From Kappaphycus alvarezii (lineage: Eukaryota; Rhodophyta; Florideophyceae; Gigartinales; Solieriaceae): a DNA stretch of 64,000 bases. The translations under genes and the position numbers were made by a program. The number at the start of each line of letters is the position of its first letter. The first letter of the stretch is position 1. The stretch lies in contig NADL03000753.1 in the NCBI GenBank assembly GCA_002205965.3, positions 992,001-1,056,000 of the forward strand. The letters are read 5' to 3'. Shown piece after piece: positions 23,345 through 34,450 of the stretch. The notes beneath the pieces were generated by a model. It was not told the DNA's origin. It saw nothing but the letters and a program-made list of their open reading frames with translations, and made no database searches.

Positions 23345-23790
23345 CTCATTTGCATTGTATGAGGCCCAGTAATTTTCTGTAAACCTCTTTGAAGTTTTCC
23401 GGGTAATTGTTGTCTTCTGTCTTCAGTGTAATCACCTTTTGCATTCCTTCATGTCTTGGTATTTTCTTAGCATAGAGACCAATATCACTCAGCCTCTCAT
23501 CATGGCAAATGGTGTCATTAGTTGAGACAATTGTAGTACTGGGGGGCTGCGGTGGCTGGTCGACTGGTACGGGTCTTCATTAGATTATTCGGGAATCTTC
23601 GTTTGAGATGTTCCCTTCTTTGCATGGACGGTTGCGTCAGGATGAATACGGATGGCAACGCCATCGTTTGGAGTGTTCGGAACTTAAAGGTCTGGTTGCG
23701 GAAGGTTAAGGCCATCCTCTAGTGAAAAAGACAGCAAATCTCGGACAAAATCTTGTTTAGTGCCAGCCTAACGTCCTAATATGCTACATA
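23345..23790. other. Spacer between Tc1 block and copia element
   Basis: No gene is recognised; one minus-strand frame of 65 codons (23715-23518) has no family pattern. Confidence 0.4.
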
Positions 23791-26700
23791 TGTTAGGATC
23801 AGTGTAGGGCCAGTATATTCTTTTGCAGCAAATATTTGTTTATGAACTATCAGATAATTTCATCTGACAGTTTGGCGCCCGCATCTGGAACTTCGAAAGT
23901 TGTTGGAATAGTTCAGGATCTCATCCGCTGGATGGTGGTATGTATGTTGATGCGTACCACGCATGGGACTTCTCGACTAACATTTTGCAGATCGACATGC
24001 TGTCCGAATTATTCAATTTTCTCTTCACTGCAGATCCTTCTGCAATCAATGGAATTATTTCGTGCATTTTTAACAGTGCGGATCTCGCACTATTATCTTT
24101 CGGAGTTAAATTGAAAACAGGTTGTATCTACTCAACCTGCATGGTGCAGAATACTAGGCCAGCCTAACGATGGCGCCTTTGGTCTACGTTACCACTACTG
24201 GCCGTAAGACCAAGATGGGCATCGACTTAGCAGCATTGAAATGGTATAGCGACTGAGGCACCCGAGTGCAGTGCGCTAGTTCAGAATTGCGCTCAAACCT
24301 ATGAATATAATTATGTTTTCCATGGAGACGTTGAAAATTATCCTGTTTGTACCTTTCATGCAAGGTAAGATGAGACGTGCACCAATTGTGCACTCCCCGC
24401 GTATCTCTCAATATCCCTTATACGTTGTCCAAATTGACATCCTTGGTCCAGTTAATGCACCATAAATATGTAGAGGCAGGTATGCAGTCGGAATTGGTGA
24501 TGACCAAAAGGCCAAATCTGATGTCTGCTTTGCTAAGGAACAGCCCTAAATAGCGCGCATTATTTTCAAATATCAATCTATAAGTGAGCGTGTAACCGGT
24601 TTCCACCTGCAGCATACTCGCTTAGATAGGGACAGTGAGAATCGAAGCAGAGTTATTGAAGACCATGCAAGGGCGTGTGTAATTCGCCCGGAATACTCTC
24701 CACCTTATGCACCTTAGAATAATGGTATTTCGGAACAATTAATACAAGAAATCAGTCTTCGCTCCCGTGTTTTATTGTTATACTCAAGGCTTGATAGCCC
24801 ATTGTGAGAGGAAGCCATACAACATGGCAACTGGTTGTGCAATGGGCTTCCCTCAGATATATTAAATGTAAATATTCCGATCCTCGAATGTAAATAATTT
24901 ATTGACTTCTCATTTGACTGTATGCCAATCTTTGGTCAACCTGGATTTGCGTTTCAGTATATTTCACCGACAAATCCACGGAAGAAGTTAGCTGCTCGTT
25001 CGTAATTTGTACAATTCAATATAGTCCATACTTTCGAGTCCTTGTACCGGGTTTACGTTTCCGGAACACATTGTGGTTCACGGCCACGAATTCCATCTCC
25101 AGAACCGATTCGCTTTACCTAGCATTCTATCTATACTTTATTGATTGTATTACCAATACGAGATCGATTCCTCGGGAAAAAATGGAGGTCAAACATGGGC
25201 CCTCCATTCTGCTCTGCATTTCGATCACACTAGTTTCATGCGGGCTTTTCGTTAACCAAGAGCAATTTATATAATTTTCATATACCGCGCAGCTTTTCAG
25301 AACCTGTCAAGGATCCCGCGTGGTACAATGCAATTGATCTTGAGTACAATGCGTATTGACCGTAACGTGTAGCGTTATGTATCTCGACTTGCCTTGATGA
25401 ATCCTTTTTTGTGTACATGAGTGTTCCGCCTTAAAAAACTTCATGCAACGGAAATGGAATGTATACGTAAGGCCCAATAGGTAGTTATTGGTCACTATCA
25501 ACATCCACACTTCGACTTGGACCCGGTTGTCACGTATGAACCGGTTGCCTCTCACGAATTTATCCTGCTTTCAATAACTCTTACAACACAAGAGAGTTAA
25601 ATCCTCTTACCACACAAGAGAATTTAATCGTAGAATTTGGATTTGTAGAAGGCGTGAATTTACTTCCCAACTTTTATGGAACAACCAACAAATTAAAGTT
25701 CGAATTATTTCATACCGAATCATTTTGGTGAGCTCCTTCGGTGTATGTGTCGGTTGAAACTCAGAATTGTGTCAGCAAGCATTGGCTCGATATCTTCTCA
25801 GCTTTTTGAAACAAGTTGAGAAAATCTGGTAGGATATCTTCACCAGATTGTTGAGACAAGTTGATACAATCTAAGAAGTTATCAGGTCTCTGCTTTGCGA
25901 CATAATTTTGAGTTGGGGTTTTGAACAGTAACGTATCGACCTACGAGTGTTGTTCAAAGTTTTTCATAAGGAATTCATCATTTTTGCTATGGTGTAGGAT
26001 GGCCTGCAATTTGAATCCAGTTCCATTGAGCTTATGGGTTACTTTAAGGAAAAAAATTCAAGCTTCCTTCGATGTGCGTTTGTTTTTGAAGGTTGCGGGT
26101 GTTCGTGGGATGGAAAATATCCAGACTGAAACAGGCATCGAATCTAGCAATCACGTTATGTCACGTAACTGCTTTCCAAGAACGGTCTTAGTAGAACAAA
26201 TGCGGTTTGAAAACATCCGTAGCTAAGGTAGACGTGTGAATGACGCACGGAAACGATGCCTTTTTGAACAAGTCGCTCCACTCGCAGTACCGGACTACAA
26301 TTGGAGAGCTTCTTTACCTTGCCGGTTACTCATTTCCAGATATCTTGTGTAGCAGATTATATCGCTATTTCATTGTGCGCGAGGGAGTTAAAATGGATCT
26401 GTCGTCTATTTTAGGAGTTGGAAAACCACAAGTCATTTTTGGCAAGTGCTTTGGCGCCGCGAATAACAGTTAGCATCGACAGTGTAGAGTCTTTGGGCAT
26501 GGCGGCTTTGGGTATAACTAGAAAAGAAACTATTGGGTCTAAGAGCACTTTAAGTTCCATCAGATCTGGAGTCAGGTGAACGATGGCTCATTAGAATTTC
26601 AGCACTTCCACAATCTAAATCAACTGGTATATGCTTTAAATAAAGCGCTCCATAAGAATTTTCTTGAGTAGCATCGAAGCAAAATGTTTTGAAAGATAAG

Positions 26701-27103
26701 CAATAAGGTAATTTAATCTTGAATGTTAATTTAGGATGCTCCTTAGCACACCACGTTTGAACTCGTAACATTTTTGGACTCAAATTTTGTCACCAGAAAG
26801 CCGAACTGGATCTCTTCTGTAGCGAGTAGCTAGCAGTCCGGTTATAAAACTTGGAAGGAGTCAAGAATTTATGAGCAAATCACAGGATTCACAATGCTGG
26901 ATTGTACACGTGTTGGTTTGTTTAATTTGTTTGTTAGGCCCCTGTGAAGTTATCACACTCTTTTGTTTGATTTTGCAGAACCATTAAATTCTGGGCACAA
27001 TTCTTAGAGCTGATCCCGCGGAGGGGTGTTAAGATCGGTGTAATCCGGTATCAGCTGTAGTCAATTTTCCATCAAGTGTAGAGATATTATCTGCACCTCC
27101 ACA
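23791..27103 (+). mobile_element. Ty1/copia retrotransposon with very short LTRs, decayed
   Basis: TGTTAGGATCAGTGTA at 23791 and TGTTAAGATCGGTGTA at 27027 mark the two LTR starts. The first LTR would end ...CTGACA at 23869. Two bases later comes TTGGCGCCCGCATCTGG (23872-23888), a good tRNA-type primer-binding site. A purine-rich GCGGAGGGG directly precedes the second LTR. LTRs of about 80 bases are short and diverged beyond the first 16, so boundaries are tentative. The interior carries copia gag-pol remnants on the plus strand. Confidence 0.5.
24180..26473 (+). pseudogene. Copia polyprotein remnant (integrase, reverse transcriptase, RNase H start)
   Basis: Conceptual reading shows the integrase zinc-finger region with QYPLYVVQIDILGPVNAP (about 24410), DDQKAKSDVCFAKEQP (about 24500), and EYSPPYAPRNNGISEQLIQE (about 24690) with LWEEAIQHGNWLCNGLPSDIL after it (about 24800). 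The reverse-transcriptase start AWYNAIDLEYNA follows (about 25320), then LRKKIQASFDVR (about 26045) and YRTTIGELLYLAGYSFPDI (26298-26354), the copia junction to RNase H. Order integrase-RT-RNase H identifies Ty1/copia. Many stops and several frame changes show old decay by point mutation, unlike the host genes. Confidence 0.75.
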
Positions 27104-29129
27104 TGAGTTCGTAAATAACTTACAGGCTACCAATCGGACCAGAAGTCCTCAAATATAGACTACTTAATAAATGCTGAAGGTCCCCAGAAGGAGAAAAGCA
27201 CTCGGAGGCGATTTGTTTTAGACACGCGGTGGCGGTCCGTATTTTGATCATCTTGCTATCAGCTCATTCTCCTCTGGTTTGATCACTGTAGATATACCCC
27301 AAACCTTGTACAGTACTCTGTCTGATTAGAGGTTTTAAGGAACACCCAGACGTTATCACTAGGCGGTAACATGTTAAATCTCATAGCACTGTTATCCATA
27401 CTCGCAAAAAGTCTCTGTAACGTACGAGCAGCAACCTTTTCTTTGTTTTATTGTATCAAATCATCAATAAAGATATTTAGGGGTCTGCCAAATACCGAAG
27501 GGGGGTAGAAAACTACAATTTTAAAGGAGCTAGGTACTTGGTTGCTAGATATTATATTAGAAAAAATGCCTCTAGACCCTGGAAATTCTGCTTCGTCCTT
27601 GCGATGTTCGAGTTAGAGCCTAGATAATATTTATGTAGAATTGAGGGTATTTTGTTCCACAGTTCCAAGTTTGTCATGCCTGCTTCCGGTCTAGGCTTGA
27701 ATAAGATTCGTGAGCAGAAGCAAACTTTCGAAGAGATACTTGGTTGTACTTGTCATCAGCCGTGAGAACTGCAGGTTATCTCTGGTTATGAATCTACACG
27801 GTCTCAAATATTCGTATTTTTGTATTCATGGAACGGTTAGGCGATATAGACAGTTATGTGTCAGCTTTCCCGTGTACGCCATGTTCGTTATCGCGTAACT
27901 ATCTCCGTGAAGGTTCAAAAATAAGAAGTCTACCTATGGCTCGTGATTGAACCTATGGGTAATGAAAACATAACGTGATGGTTTCAATTGACCTGTGTCA
28001 GCACGTGTTTCGCAGGAATCGCACAAATTTTTGATTGATACCTCGAGTTCTGGTCAGAGTATACCTGCATCTCGGCATATAATCTCCACTCACTACCAGC
28101 ATGAGTATTCCGATGGATCTTGTCAGTTGAAACCAACCCTGATCTACACGCGGTTTTTTGCACAATGCCTTGGAGCAATTTAACTATCGATAGCCGTTGT
28201 GCTATGCCTGGCTTTAGCTTTTTATTGCTGAGCACGAGGTACGAGAATAGCGTCTGCTCGCAGTCATCAGTTGAGCGCTCCATACGGATATAATTATGCA
28301 TCTCGGAGTTGTTGGTGCTATAGTACTTCCGGAAATCCATTCCGACGATGAGTGCAGAATTAACGTCTACCAAATCGAATATCAGAAATTTCGGAAATAC
28401 TTTCATATTACGTATGGTTCGCGTCTATGAACACACAGCTATCTTTTCCCTAAGGCATTATTTTTCCCATCCAGTCACGTGTCTTTCTCTTGGTGGTTCC
28501 AGAACAATCGGTATACTCAGTACGTCATACAATGTCACGACATTCCCGATTGCTTGGTCGAAGTTGGTGCTCCCTCATCAAGAATAGGGTTGGGATCGGG
28601 TAGAAGCTTTCCAGATCCTTCTACTGGAAATACGTACTACTTTCCCCACCTTTCTGGGTACAAACACAAGCTATCACATCTGAAATATCTTTCAAACTTA
28701 CACTGAATTGGACTACTTAGCCCTTATAAACTCCTTCTCTATCTCTGGAGACTGCTTACCGATCAAATCCTTCCGTACCTCTTTCCCTTCCATAACTGAT
28801 CATGTGATGTTGAAAATACATTCAGGGTAATCACGCCAGTGTTCAGATTTCCCATGAACATGGCGTAGCAGTCTGCTCTTAGACTATTATTAACTCCCAT
28901 TTTCCTACATTTGTTAGCAATAACGGGAAAATTGAGCCCTGGTTGCTCCCACTGCCTCATGGTATCCAATTTTGGACATAAAGGAACCCATCTGTCTAGG
29001 TCCCGCAACTTCATTCTTTAGCTCATCATATTCAACCCTCATCCCGACTAGGGACTCTGCGGTATCGTAGAGGTTGACTCTGAAAGATGCTTGGTCTTCT
29101 AGTCCATGACATTCGTTAGACTTGATCAC
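26550..29129 (-). pseudogene. Faint retroelement remnant on the minus strand
   Basis: Three minus-strand patches look retroelement-like: a charged gag-like frame (29129-28763), VDVNSALIVGMDF in a protease-like setting (about 28370-28330), and FCFDATQENSYGALYLKH (about 26680-26630), which resembles the start of an RNase H as in BEL/Pao or gypsy elements. I could not find reverse-transcriptase motifs between them. The right-hand part overlaps the copia element, so this may be two unrelated remnants. No clear gene is otherwise present in 27.1-29.2 kb. Confidence 0.25.
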
Positions 29130-29200
29130 TGAGAACTATTACAAGCGATTAAGAGGGATCTCATCGCCGATACATGCTGAAGTACTCCTGACCAAAAGAT

Positions 29201-30357
29201 ATGCCGCGGCCAGAAAAAAGACTATTCGGACCACAAAAATCCGAAAGTACCTTAGAAACAAAGTTTAGAATGCATCGATCTGTGTTTAATAGGATCTTAA
29301 ACGGCGTCAGCACACGTACGAATACTCAAGCAAGGGCTACGGCCCGATACAACAGGCCCGATGCAACAGGTCGGTTAGGAATTTCACCACCTCGCAAGGT
29401 TTTGTGGGGCCTCCGAGAAATGAGCTACGTGATTTGAGCGGACTTGCTCGTTTATTTCTTCGACATTTCAGAGACGAAGGCTTCTTTATGTCATGAGAAC
29501 TAATTTAGGTCTGTTGCTGAGTTATTTAAAGAGGAATACTTGCGCAAATATACTCTCCACGGCATAGAAAGACTCGAGAAGCAGTTCTCAAATGTTCGAT
29601 TCCCTAACTGTTTGGGATGTCAACACTACGAAGGTTGGGCGTCGAAGAAATCCCCCAAGGATTTACAAGGCGCTTTGATTGGAAAGGATGGCATCCCAAA
29701 TCTCTTCATGGAAATAACACTTGATATATATTTGTGAATTTGGTCTTTCTGGTTTGGCTTATCTGGAACTGTTAGTGACACGAAAGTTCTAGAGGACAGC
29801 GAATTCTTTGCAGATGTCCTTAACGGATCTTTCCCGCCCCAAGCGCTCACCCACAGCATCAATTGCATATATTTTCACTGATTATATTACTTGACAGACA
29901 GCTTGTACCCACCCTGGAAGGTTTTTGTGAAACATTTGTCCGCCACCAATTCCAAAGAGGTTGATTCATTCTGTTATCTACGAGAAGCAGTAATTCAAAT
30001 GGTATAACGAGTGTTTGGTGAACTTTTCCTGCACTTAAAAATATTGTTTCTTCCTTCCGACCTGAATTCACCAAAGAAAATGGGTCTCATCGCTCTTAAA
30101 GCTATTATTATACACAACAAGGTTGTTGAAAAGATGATAGGTACCTATTCGGGGGATTATACGAGGGATTTCTACGGAAGAGTAGACGTGAGGAATGATT
30201 AGTCGATGGAGATGGAAAAGCTCTTTCGAGATGAAACAAGCTCAGCTCTAAGAGCGAGAATGCTGGCTAATCGTTGTGTCTGCATAGAAGACTTCAAGGT
30301 AAAAAGACCGCACGAAATACTTGCAGATTTTCCCGTAGAAAACTTTTGGAAGTTATA
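29201..30357 (+). pseudogene. Second PIF/Harbinger transposase, decayed
   Basis: The N-terminal block FRMHRSVFNRILNGVSTRT and DATGRLGISPPRKV (29201-29437) is followed in other frames by LEKQFSNVRFPNCLGCQH, KSPKDLQGALIGKDG and MEITLDIYL (29540-29737), then VSDTKVLEDSEFFADVLNG (second Asp, about 29770-29830), MGLIALKAIIIHNKVVEKM (about 30080) and a charged C-terminus with VEMEKLF-like and RMLANRC (about 30210-30290). This is a different lineage from the copy at 14.2 kb (LQGALIGKDG instead of HGQYQGKEK). Frame changes and stops break it. I did not find its terminal repeats. Confidence 0.75.
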
Positions 30358-31711
30358 AGGGCTGCAATTCTGGCTGGGAAGGTCTAGTCACTCTTCCACT
30401 CATTAACATTGTTTCATTCGTCGGCAACCGCAGATTCTTTGTTTCTATTCATCTCCCGAGACAGGTTATTTAGTCTATTTTGCATTTCTGCTGAAGAAAA
30501 TTCTTATATTAAATCCAAAAGCGTTAACTTTTACCGGATCTGTGCCATTTATCTAAAAAAGTGCCAAATCACACTTTTTCTTGAATGTATTCTATTATTT
30601 CTCAAGTTCAAGCAATTGTGGGGAGATTTTGTTCCGTTAAGCAGAAGAAGAAGCTAATGTCAATCCTTATACCTCCTCTGACCTACGTTCGGAATTTTTC
30701 ACAGATTCGCTTGCTCTCCTGTTTCCAGTTGGGCGCCGAATTTCACAATTTCTATCGTCATTTGCGGCTATTTCTGTACAAAGGTTTCCGTAAGGAGTTT
30801 TTTCATTCCTGCTCGTGTCAATTTTTTTGGTGTCGGCGCCGGCATAACATCATCCATACCCTGATTAATCGTTTCCGATCTTGAACTGATTTAAAGAGAT
30901 ATCAGCAAAACAAAATAGGGTTTAGTTCGGCACAAATAGTTAAGAGCATTTTAGAATGGAAATCTAGTTCTTGTATCGAGTTTAAAATCTGGGCAGAAAT
31001 AAATATTTGAAATCATAGCATTGACGCTATAGAAATCAAACGCAATGCGCTTCAAATCACGACCATATGGTGATCCTCTGGATTTTTCTTCTTGATAGAG
31101 TTGAAAATACCTTCAAACTTTAAACTTTCTGTACGAGCTCTCTCTTGACGTTGCATATTGACGTCTCCTGTTCAGTTTGGGACGTGTCGGGAGTTTGTTT
31201 ACTTTTCTCATCGCAAAGATGAGTGTACTCTTCCAGAATTTGTATGATGAAGAGTCCCTTTCTCTTCCTGTTTCCTCCTTGCGGGTCTTTTTGTGCATAA
31301 ATGTTAGCTTTTCACCACGTCACAGTTTCTTTCGATGACCATCCCTTGCTTGCCTTCATGATAGAGCAGTATTTGAGCGAAAAGGACGGGTGGATGAAAG
31401 TTGTACGGCTGTAGGCTGAGGCTGCTGGAGGCAACATTTATCTCGATCTGGCAATGGCAATAAATACTGTGGTGTCAATCGCTTATTTCACTCGGACTCG
31501 AGCATCCAAAAAATGGATCTAAATACGACATCATTGGACCCAGTTTCAGGAAGGTTCAATCCAAATCTATAACATCGAATTGAAAATCTAATTGAAAATT
31601 GCTGGCGGGAGTAACAAAAAGAATCCAATTAATTTACTTGGATTGGATCGACCTTGAGCGTACTTTTTAGGGAAACTTAAGAGGTACTACTGGTCACCGT
31701 GCAGGATTGTC
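30358..31711. other. Stretch without clear gene; possible Myb/NAM remnant on the minus strand
   Basis: On the minus strand at about 30880-30690, MDDVMPAPTPKKLTRAGM and IRRPTGNRRASESVKNSE recall the NAM-associated tail of Harbinger partner proteins, which would suit the neighbouring transposase. The match is short and frame-broken. Nothing else is recognised. Confidence 0.2.
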
Positions 31712-31768
31712 CTGGCCACAACCGACCATATCTTTCAAATATTAAATCATTCCACATTTCCCCCTTGG
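31712..31768. repeat. Dispersed repeat, partial copy of the 5.1-kb fold-back element
   Basis: GGCCACAACCGACCATAT and TTTCAAATATTAAATCA, then CCACATTTCCCCC, match 5131-5184 in the same orientation with only a few differences. The terminal TCAATTGATTACA arms are absent. Confidence 0.75.
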
Positions 31769-31989
31769 ATTGGAACCCTAAATTGGATCATAGCTGGCCA
31801 CGCTCTTACACGCAAAATAGAGATACATGTAGTTAAGAAAATAACGAAACACAAAAATGCAGTACACTCGACCCTCTGAATAGTGCCCCCTCCTACAAAT
31901 CCTCAAACGTGGGACTATATCGAGGGCGGCCTTACTGAGATTCTCATATTTACACGTGTATAAGCAATTTTTAGTCTTATAAAGCTGTA

Positions 31990-32027
31990 CTTTATGTACA
32001 TGTACTGTACTGCACAGTACTGTACCG
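31990..32027. repeat. TACTGTAC palindrome cluster
   Basis: ATGTACATGTACTGTACTGC followed by ACAGTACTGTACC: three overlapping copies of the window-wide palindrome. Confidence 0.7.
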
Positions 32028-32211
32028 GGTTTGAGCCCCGCAAGTGGTTGCATTGGTGAAAATTTAATTTTTGTGTTTTGATATTGCTTACTGTCCTATA
32101 GGTGATATTAATGAGGTTTAAGATGTCTGAGTCCTTACAGCACTCTGTGGTCCCCTGAGTGAGGAGGGGGTTGAAACGTAACTTTACGGCATCAGTAAAA
32201 CGGGTGTCCGC

Positions 32212-32325
32212 TGTAGGAAGCAGTGGTTTACCGGTGATGGATGATCGGATCGGAAGTGCCTCGGAGGAGATGGGGTAGCCGGTACTTAATTTGTGGTGAT
32301 ACTGTACTTAATTTAATGTCCTACA
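32212..32325 (-). repeat. 3' LTR of the deleted copia element
   Basis: Starts TGTAGG, ends CCTACA, and contains one ACTGTACTTA motif. The adjacent 32326-32345 is a polypurine tract on the minus strand. Confidence 0.8.
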
Positions 32326-32590
32326 TTCCCTCTTCTCTTCTCTTTCAAAAGTTATCACAATGACCTTGGCCGAAAAAACCGGTTTTGGGCGACGACAAGA
32401 TAAATCCGACAACCATTCCCTGGCTCCTTTGACGACCGTTTCCATGTCGATCTTTTCCGGGGTTTCCGGCCGATGCTTTTGACTCCGGATAATTCTGTAC
32501 AAAAGGTAGACTAGTAGCGGTAAAGTCATGAGGGCTTCAGCGTATCCACCATTTCGGTGAGTGGGGGTGCTACTGTTGGCCAAATTCACG

Positions 32591-33720
32591 TCATTGCTCC
32601 GTTTGAGCAACATGAATGGACTTTGTCCACTCTAGCCCAGCATAGTGGGGTGGGGATCTGTCCCATGCTAGGTGCGCTGAAGTATGGTGAACCCTTCGGG
32701 GGGAGTGCCGCTCGCTGGACATTGCTCGATCCTCCGAGCCCCTATGGGGTGGGTTCTGGGTTAGGGGACTACGACTTCGTGAAGCTAGCAGTGGTGCCTC
32801 CTGCGAGCCGGGCTGGTGGGTGCCTGCGAGATGTTGAGATGATTGACTAACCATTGTGATTTCTGCCTCGTGTGTTTCTCCTCTTTGTCCCGAGTCGCAG
32901 TTTTCACCGTTCGTCCTATCGCCGGGCATGGGGACTTTTGTGGTTGGAATCCAACTAAGGTGACGATACGGTGAGTCCTGCAGCATGAACGCGTTTGCTT
33001 TGAGTGACGCATAATTTTTTGTTTTCAGTGTGGATTGAAGCATCTTGATGGTATTCGCTTTGGTCATCACACCTGCGGGGTTAAGCGTGCCGGGGATAAG
33101 GCATACGGAGGCTTACTTTCTTCTAGAGATGAACTCGCGACATCGGTATCCAATTTATGGAATAAATGGGACTTTATTATTCATCAGGTTGGCCCACAAG
33201 GTCTCGCAATCGATGTACGCTACAATCGGAACTATTTTCTTCCCAAGGTCGAAGATGACGTGCGATTTGTTTTCGATGCTGCGGACGGCGACGTCTAAGG
33301 CAATGAGTTCGGACTCCTCCGTAGTGTGGGGGCGTCTTGGTGGGCAGGAACTGTGCCAGTATACGACGTTGATGTGGTCGTCTTTTTCGGCAAATCCGAT
33401 GATAAATCCGATCTGAGAGTGCTTAATGTCCAGGGTTTGGGATGGGACGTCCGAATACAGACGGATATGGAGTGTTTCAGGGTCGAGTGCGATGTACCGG
33501 ATGGATGCCATATCGTTTTCCTGGACTGATGAAAGTACTTGAAGTGTGTTTCGTAGTACCGGAAGAAGGTAGAATTGTTTTTACATGTTCTTCTGGATTG
33601 CGACGCTTGCCTAGAAGGATGAACAAGGGCTCGTTCCGACTGCAATCCATGCGAGTTCTCCGGCGTCGGAGCGTAGCTTGGATGTTTCTTCTGAGGTCAA
33701 AGGCCTACTGAGTTCGGGTT
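32591..33720 (-). pseudogene. Copia pol remnant: RT end, RNase H, C-terminus
   Basis: Leftward reading gives ITQRAYVSKITIPDELSKSP-like RT end (about 33800-33740), GELAWIAVGTS (about 33660), then the RNase H frame 33511-33155 with HSQIGFIIGFAEKDDHIN, EESELIALDVAVRSIENK (catalytic Glu region) and IVAYIDCETLWANLM (Asp region). After a frame change comes IPGTLNPAGVMTKANTIKML (about 33095), the copia end motif NPAD-LTK. WIPTTKVPMPGD (about 32950) belongs to a variable tail. This order is diagnostic of Ty1/copia. Frame changes break it, and 32308-32613 has no recognised content. Confidence 0.7.
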
Positions 33721-33950
33721 TCGGTGACTTGCTAAGCTCATCCGGAATTGTTATCTTCGAAACATAGGCGCGCTGCGTAATGGTGATATCGGATCCGTGT
33801 TGTTGGATATTGATCCCTTTGATATCGGTGGGGGGTGTTGGGTTATCTTTGTCGTTAGCGACGAGACCTCAAGCTAGTTGACTTCGCGTCCGCATCGTTT
33901 GACGGTTCAGGCGGCGAGAAACTCGAGCCCGTAGAACAGCGAGGCTACCA

Positions 33951-34064
33951 TGTAGGAAGCAGTGGTTTACTGGTGATGGATGATCGGATCGGAAGTGCCT
34001 CGGAGGAGACGGGGTAGCCAGTACTTAATGTGTGGTGATACTGTACTTACTGTAATGTCATACT
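33951..34064 (-). repeat. 5' LTR of the deleted copia element
   Basis: Same length and phase as the copy at 32212. Its outer end reads CATACT where the other has CCTACA. The primer-binding site lies at 33931-33950 on the minus strand. Confidence 0.8.
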
Positions 34065-34450
34065 GTGCAGTACATCCGCTGCAGGATGTGACACTATAAT
34101 GGGCTGTGTGTTCACTCAGTGCACCACTTGACATGCCAGTAAAGATGATAACTTGGCATGACAGCGCATGTGGCTTAGTGGTCGATGTGTTCTTCCTACA
34201 TGGTAGCGTACAGTGTTACAGTAGCTGCAGTACTGTACAGTGCAGTACCTCTAAAACTTGTGCCACCCCGCATGGGTGGCACTACATCGGCACTATATCG
34301 AGGGGGACACTACTCAGTGCGGCACTATTCGGAGGACCCCCTGTACACAAACAAACATACGCTTTTATTAAAGGGTCACTAAACCGAGCTGGGTCACTCA
34401 AGCATCAGGTGATGTGAGAGACAAAGCACGGCGAGATACGGCATGAGCCG

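Larger units (their letters stand above)
32212..34064 (-). mobile_element. Internally deleted copia LTR retrotransposon with complete ends
   Basis: Two 114-bp direct repeats (32212-32325 and 33951-34064), about 8 mismatches by eye, enclose 1.6 kb. The left copy begins TGTAGG and ends CCTACA. On the minus strand the 5' LTR is the right one. Immediately after it comes TGGTAGCCTCGCTGTTCTAC, a primer-binding-site candidate, and immediately before the 3' LTR is the polypurine tract GAAAGAGAAGAGAAGAGGGA. The interior keeps only the end of copia pol. Gag, protease, integrase and most of the reverse transcriptase are missing. This looks like a non-autonomous deletion derivative. Confidence 0.8.

Noticed and set aside
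32024..32055. Possible tRNA T-arm (GGGTTTGAGCCCCGC)
   Set aside because: The 70 bases upstream are a TACTGTAC palindrome cluster with no D-arm, anticodon arm or acceptor stem that pairs.
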